Part shown: positions 62,801 through 64,000 of the stretch, one piece after another
Position numbering within the stretch: position 1 is the first letter of the stretch
Layout of the letters: every line of letters begins with the position of its first letter
Origin: Acanthosoma haemorrhoidale
Taxonomy: Eukaryota; Arthropoda; Insecta; Hemiptera; Acanthosomatidae
DNA: 64,000 nt
Direction of reading: 5' to 3'
NCBI GenBank assembly: GCA_930367205.1
Contig: OV884009.1
Location: forward strand, 98,849,189 to 98,913,188
Position numbers and translations under genes: made by a program
The notes under the pieces: model-generated
What the model was told of the DNA's origin: nothing
The model's database searches: none
What the model saw: the letters and a program-made list of their open reading frames with translations, nothing else

Positions 62801-63945
62801 TTTTTAAATGTTAATGGATAATAGCTTCAAAATAGCATTGCTAATAATTTTATAAAACAACATCAAGTAAGAATTTATTGATCTGGATATGATGTAGTAA
62901 TTTATTTAAAAAAATTAAAATTAAAAATGAACTTAAATTATTGAACAAGTAAAATATCAATAAATTAGGCCCTCTCAAACAACAATTTGCAAAAACTTGC
63001 ACCATTGCTGGCTTGTTTCTTAATTCTTCAAGTTTCACACCTATATAGGAGAGCAGATTTCACTTTAGAACTATAAAGTCTCAGCTTGGTCCTCCTTGAC
63101 AGGTTCTTGTTGCAGCATATTGGATACAACAAAGCAAAGACAGCATTGGCCTTCCTACCCTGACATTTCCTCCTCACCAGTGCCTCCAGATTTTCCAAGT
63201 ATGATTCTCAGTATGTAGATTATTAGTAGTCCACTAGCACCAAGGTATGTCAAATTTGCATATTTCTATCCATTTCTACAATGACCTTTATTTCCTTAGT
63301 TTTGAAGGCATAAATTTTGAGTCCGAAAATTTTCCCTAGTCTCCAACTTCCAACTTAGCCAGTTTTACCTCAAATAAGTAAAGCATTTGAATAAAAAGTA
63401 AATGTTGTCAATGAAGCCAATTTTTTCAAGCTGAACAATTAAGGACCATTGGATGACTCTTTTTCTTTTGTTTAGAACGAATGTCATGATCCAATAGATA
63501 AAAAATATGAATAACACATCCATGCATTATGCCACTCAGCATGCTAAAGAACACACTAATGCATTTTTTTTTGCCTCCACTCTTTGTACACTGTTTAAGT
63601 AGACTATGATTTGCTGATAATCAAAAATTGAAAGGAAGCATTTTTTAAAGCAAAGTAATGTATAGGAAATTAAATGGTGATTTATCTAAAATTACATTAT
63701 AATAAATATTATATGAAAATAAAATTGGTACAATACTATAATAAACATTATTACTTTAGTAACTTGACTTTTAGAAATGTACCTGTGCTAAAAGTTCTTG
63801 GTTGGGAGATACTTCATATTTTAGTTTATTTGCAAATATAAGAGCCATTGATAAACTTGTTATATAGGCAATTATTGCAATTATTAGGCTATCTACTGCA
63901 ATATCGGGCAGAATATTAAAATTAGGAACCATTGGTGAAGGCAAT
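53686..63945 (-). CDS. SLC26/SulP family anion transporter, 3' part (six exons, partial)
   Basis: A multipass membrane anion exchanger (sulfate, chloride, bicarbonate or similar). The family is recognised from YEVSPNQELLAQ, LVVLLWIGPFFETLPR and LIVVALKGVLIQ, followed by a cytoplasmic STAS domain. Coding exons in transcript order are 63945-63783, 62716-62540, 62235-61963, 60393-60241, 57600-57477 and 53816-53686. The frame runs continuously for 339 codons to the TAG at 53688-53686, with GT-AG throughout. The transport-domain pieces resemble the SLC26A1-A6/prestin group more than SLC26A11. The loop inside the STAS domain is short (about 20 residues), unlike many vertebrate members. The N-terminal half lies beyond the right edge. 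A poly(A) hexamer on the - strand at about 53463-53458 would give a short 3' UTR. Substrate cannot be inferred. Confidence 0.92.
54330..54956. mobile_element. Possible solo LTR or LTR-like block in the last SLC26 intron
   Basis: A block of balanced composition in AT-rich DNA starts TGTAGCGACCGC and ends GCCCATTACA. It therefore has TGTA...TACA ends, as many Gypsy-type LTRs do. It has an AATAAA at about 54459 and a pyrimidine-rich CTC/CTT section at 54665-54720. It contains the 31-bp minisatellite. The flanking bases (GTGCT and ATATT) do not form a target-site duplication, and no protein-coding part is attached, so the LTR call is tentative. Confidence 0.35.
54479..54613. repeat. 31-bp minisatellite, four copies plus a partial
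   Basis: The unit begins AGTCATAAACATGAAAGGG and ends TCACCAGCTGGC. Copies start at 54479, 54510, 54541 and 54572, with a partial at 54603. Copies 2-4 are identical; copy 1 differs slightly (ACGAG for ACATG). Each unit holds the palindrome CCAGCTGG, which contains the E-box CAGCTG. Confidence 0.9.
55277..55720 (-). pseudogene. Virus-like block: unidentified frame 3 with two internal stops
   Basis: From the ATG at 55720-55718 one frame runs 148 codons to the TAG at 55279-55277. It is interrupted only by TAG at 55648-55646 and TGA at 55480-55478, with no frameshift. That pattern suggests a real coding sequence decayed by point mutation. Recognisable short stretches are FHQIEFCVINRISFPDYLDF and YCPLPFCRYQGLLDELDP. 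I cannot assign it to a family. It follows the other two virus-like frames on the same strand, which is the main reason to group it with them. It could instead be an unrelated insertion or lost host exon. It sits in the last intron of the SLC26 gene. Confidence 0.5.
55760..56420 (-). pseudogene. Virus-like block: unidentified frame 2, stops and a frameshift
   Basis: The ATG at 56420-56418 opens a frame starting MVSTNRFFNTLSAPAWVNG. TAA codons interrupt it at 56360-56358 and 56273-56271. It closes at 56028, where the coding character continues in another frame to about 55760 (for example FILGETRPENF). The longest uninterrupted part contains LSSSGGDLVIMYPIKFEYEY and is rich in Tyr/Asp. The family is not recognised; a structural or accessory protein of the same virus as the helicase is possible but is inference. 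Only 75 bases separate the end of the helicase frame from this start, a compact virus-like arrangement. Confidence 0.5.
56495..57040 (-). pseudogene. Endogenous virus-like SF3-type helicase remnant
   Basis: On the - strand, GSTNVGKTT at 56908-56882 is a Walker A loop of the G-x-x-x-x-GK-T type. LLFWDE at about 56791-56774 fits a Walker B. LVSNHP near 56657-56641 fits the Asn-containing motif C. This order and spacing (about 40 residues A to B, about 40 B to C) are those of superfamily 3 helicases in Rep/NS1 proteins of small DNA viruses (parvovirus-like and CRESS-DNA groups). The frame is broken by a stop near 57012 and by shifts near 56705 and 56612. It finally ends at the TAA at 56497-56495 after a Glu-rich tail. 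No HUH endonuclease domain is visible upstream. Which viral group it came from is unresolved. It is non-functional as it stands. Confidence 0.6.
57477..57600 (-). CDS. SLC26-like exon, core of STAS domain
   Basis: 124 nt starting in phase 0 and ending in phase 1. ETIILDFRSLTYIDPSGADC carries the conserved STAS loop (D-x-S/T-G). It is followed by LKSLIFEM and AVYLAGMS. Acceptor TTTTCTACAG; the chosen donor is GTAAAACA from 57476, because it keeps phase with the final exon. Reading through instead would add 17 codons to a stop at about 57424, so a truncated isoform is possible. Confidence 0.9.
57601..58414. other. Intron sequence left of the piggyBac remnant
   Basis: Part of the 2.64-kb intron between the two STAS exons. 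A TA run lies near 57638-57652. The 58020-58260 segment has a purine-rich patch (GAGGGAGGGAGAG at about 58141). Nothing coding is recognised. Confidence 0.4.
58415..59048 (-). mobile_element. piggyBac-like transposase C-terminal part, decayed
   Basis: On the - strand one frame reads KPTIIPHYYKTKGAVDTLN, then YTCKRQTTRWPIILFMNIDV and AAMNAFVF (58779-59048). This is the conserved end of the piggyBac catalytic core: Y-N-x-T-K-G-G-V-D and the T-R-R-W-P segment, in which the third catalytic Asp lies. Degenerate sequence with stops follows. Near 58460-58415 in another frame, GCSTCNSHVCKPH matches the Cys/His zinc finger at the C-terminus. Stops and frame changes show it is dead. Orientation is opposite to the piggyBac piece at 42752-43107. 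Its upstream side is replaced by a minisatellite. Confidence 0.8.
59010..59400. repeat. TATCGATA-rich minisatellite, about 31-33 bp units
   Basis: Roughly eleven units of the type ATCAATACTTTTCATTTGAT followed by ACCAAGCCTGT, drifting in length (31-33 bp) and sequence. Many units carry ATCGATAC. The open frame crossing it on the + strand (59123-59548) is a by-product, because three 31-bp units make 93 bp and no stop is formed. It abuts the piggyBac fragment. Further TATCGATA palindromes follow at 59453-59530. Confidence 0.85.
60241..60393 (-). CDS. SLC26-like exon, first half of STAS domain
   Basis: 51 codons in phase 0. LPGIKILGYSGCLNFVNRS and FFKNKITKL match the opening strands and helix of SLC26 STAS domains. 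The rest (NNNEDTNLHKNLSPETLQ) is a short polar loop where other members have long intervening sequence. Acceptor TTCTTTAG, donor GTATTTAT from 60240. Confidence 0.92.
60394..61962. other. SLC26 intron, no gene recognised
   Basis: AT-rich intron sequence holding the hairpin at 60811 and a slightly GC-richer patch at 61660-61900. Small open frames here have no motif. Confidence 0.5.
60811..60835. repeat. Short perfect hairpin
   Basis: TCACATCACTT and AAGTGATGTGA form an 11-bp perfect stem around the loop CCA, within an SLC26 intron. No T-tract or gene context suggests a terminator. Confidence 0.6.
61963..62235 (-). CDS. SLC26-like exon, last membrane segments and start of STAS
   Basis: 91 codons in phase 0. 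CILSSLIVVALKGVLIQ, then two further hydrophobic segments (WLCTFFTVIIVKIEYGLLAG, IMASIISLILRGAR). It ends in the linker to STAS, VDILQRIPNSELYVEVDKYS. Acceptor TTTACAG, donor GTAAGGGG from 61962. Confidence 0.93.
62540..62716 (-). CDS. SLC26-like exon, transport domain
   Basis: 59 codons in phase 0. GCGNLFGSFFSCLPFSASLS corresponds to the family's G-N-x-x-x-S-F-F-x-C-x-P-x-x-x-S-x-S-R stretch. GGVTQLASL and LLVVLLWIGPFFETLPR follow. Acceptor TTTCAG, donor GTATGTAA from 62539. Confidence 0.93.
62950..63220 (-). mobile_element. CR1/RTE-like LINE reverse transcriptase fragment
   Basis: On the - strand the frame reads KANAVFALLYPICCNKNLS, then TKLRLYSSKVKSALLYRCET. That is the strongly conserved segment after the reverse transcriptase core of RTE/CR1-type LINEs (usual form N-L-S-x-x-T-K-L-R-L-Y-x-S-x-V-x-S-x-L-L-Y-G-C-E-T-W). 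A frame change then gives MVQVFANCCLR, matching the usual Q-V-F-x-N-x-C-L-R. More degenerate sequence may extend to about 63400. It sits in an SLC26 intron between the first two exons of the window. The 2270-2398 piece carries the next conserved segment of this kind of protein. Confidence 0.75.
63783..63945 (-). CDS. SLC26-like exon, transport domain (first one in the window)
   Basis: 163 nt. The first base completes a codon from an upstream exon outside the window. Reads LPSPMVPNFNILPDIAVDS, a hydrophobic segment (IIAIIAYITSLSMALIFA), then KLKYEVSPNQELLAQ, a hallmark SLC26 motif. Acceptor TTTTCAG just right of 63945, donor GTACATTT from 63782. Confidence 0.92.
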
Positions 63946-64000
63946 CTGAAAATTAAAAATAACCGTTCAGTTAAGAAAGTAAGGAAAAACAATATTTTGT

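Noticed and set aside
1..64000. CRISPR arrays, rRNA genes, bacterial operons
   Set aside because: The tandem repeats found are contiguous minisatellites without spacers, no rRNA-like conserved core was seen, and gene structure is eukaryotic.

Overview
This is an AT-rich animal nuclear window. The evidence is GT-AG split genes, long introns, many decayed transposons and no prokaryotic-style operons. The gene content points to an arthropod. A crustacean such as a copepod would fit the low GC and heavy transposon load, but that is inference and no species is claimed.

Two protein-coding genes can be supported, arranged tail to tail. The first is a complete-looking coding sequence for the muscle transcription factor Mef2 on the + strand. 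It has eight coding exons between 36098 and 44393, encodes 389 residues, and every junction is GT-AG and keeps frame. The second is the 3' part of an SLC26/SulP anion transporter on the - strand. Six exons lie between 63945 and 53686 and carry the last membrane segments and the STAS domain; the 5' part runs off the right edge.

Layout. 1-36 kb has no convincing host gene. It holds a graveyard of mobile elements: Jockey-type LINE pieces, CR1/RTE-type LINE pieces, a Tc1-like and a mariner-like transposase remnant, a ~650 bp interspersed repeat present twice, and several short tandem duplications. 36-44.4 kb is Mef2, whose last intron contains a piggyBac transposase C-terminus. 44.4-53.4 kb is the Mef2 3' UTR followed by very AT-rich intergenic DNA with a foldback element. 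53.4-64 kb is the SLC26 gene.

The SLC26 introns are crowded. The penultimate-to-last exon intron holds an LTR-like block with a 31-bp minisatellite and a ~1.8 kb endogenous virus-like block: an SF3-type helicase remnant followed by two unidentified, interrupted reading frames, all on the same strand as SLC26. The intron before it holds a second piggyBac remnant, in opposite orientation to the first, abutting a TATCGATA-rich minisatellite. The first complete intron in the window holds a CR1/RTE-like LINE piece.

The two host genes have no evident functional link; they are neighbours only. The most unusual item is the virus-like block at about 55.3-57.05 kb. All coordinates and translations were read by eye; no alignment, expression or database evidence was available.
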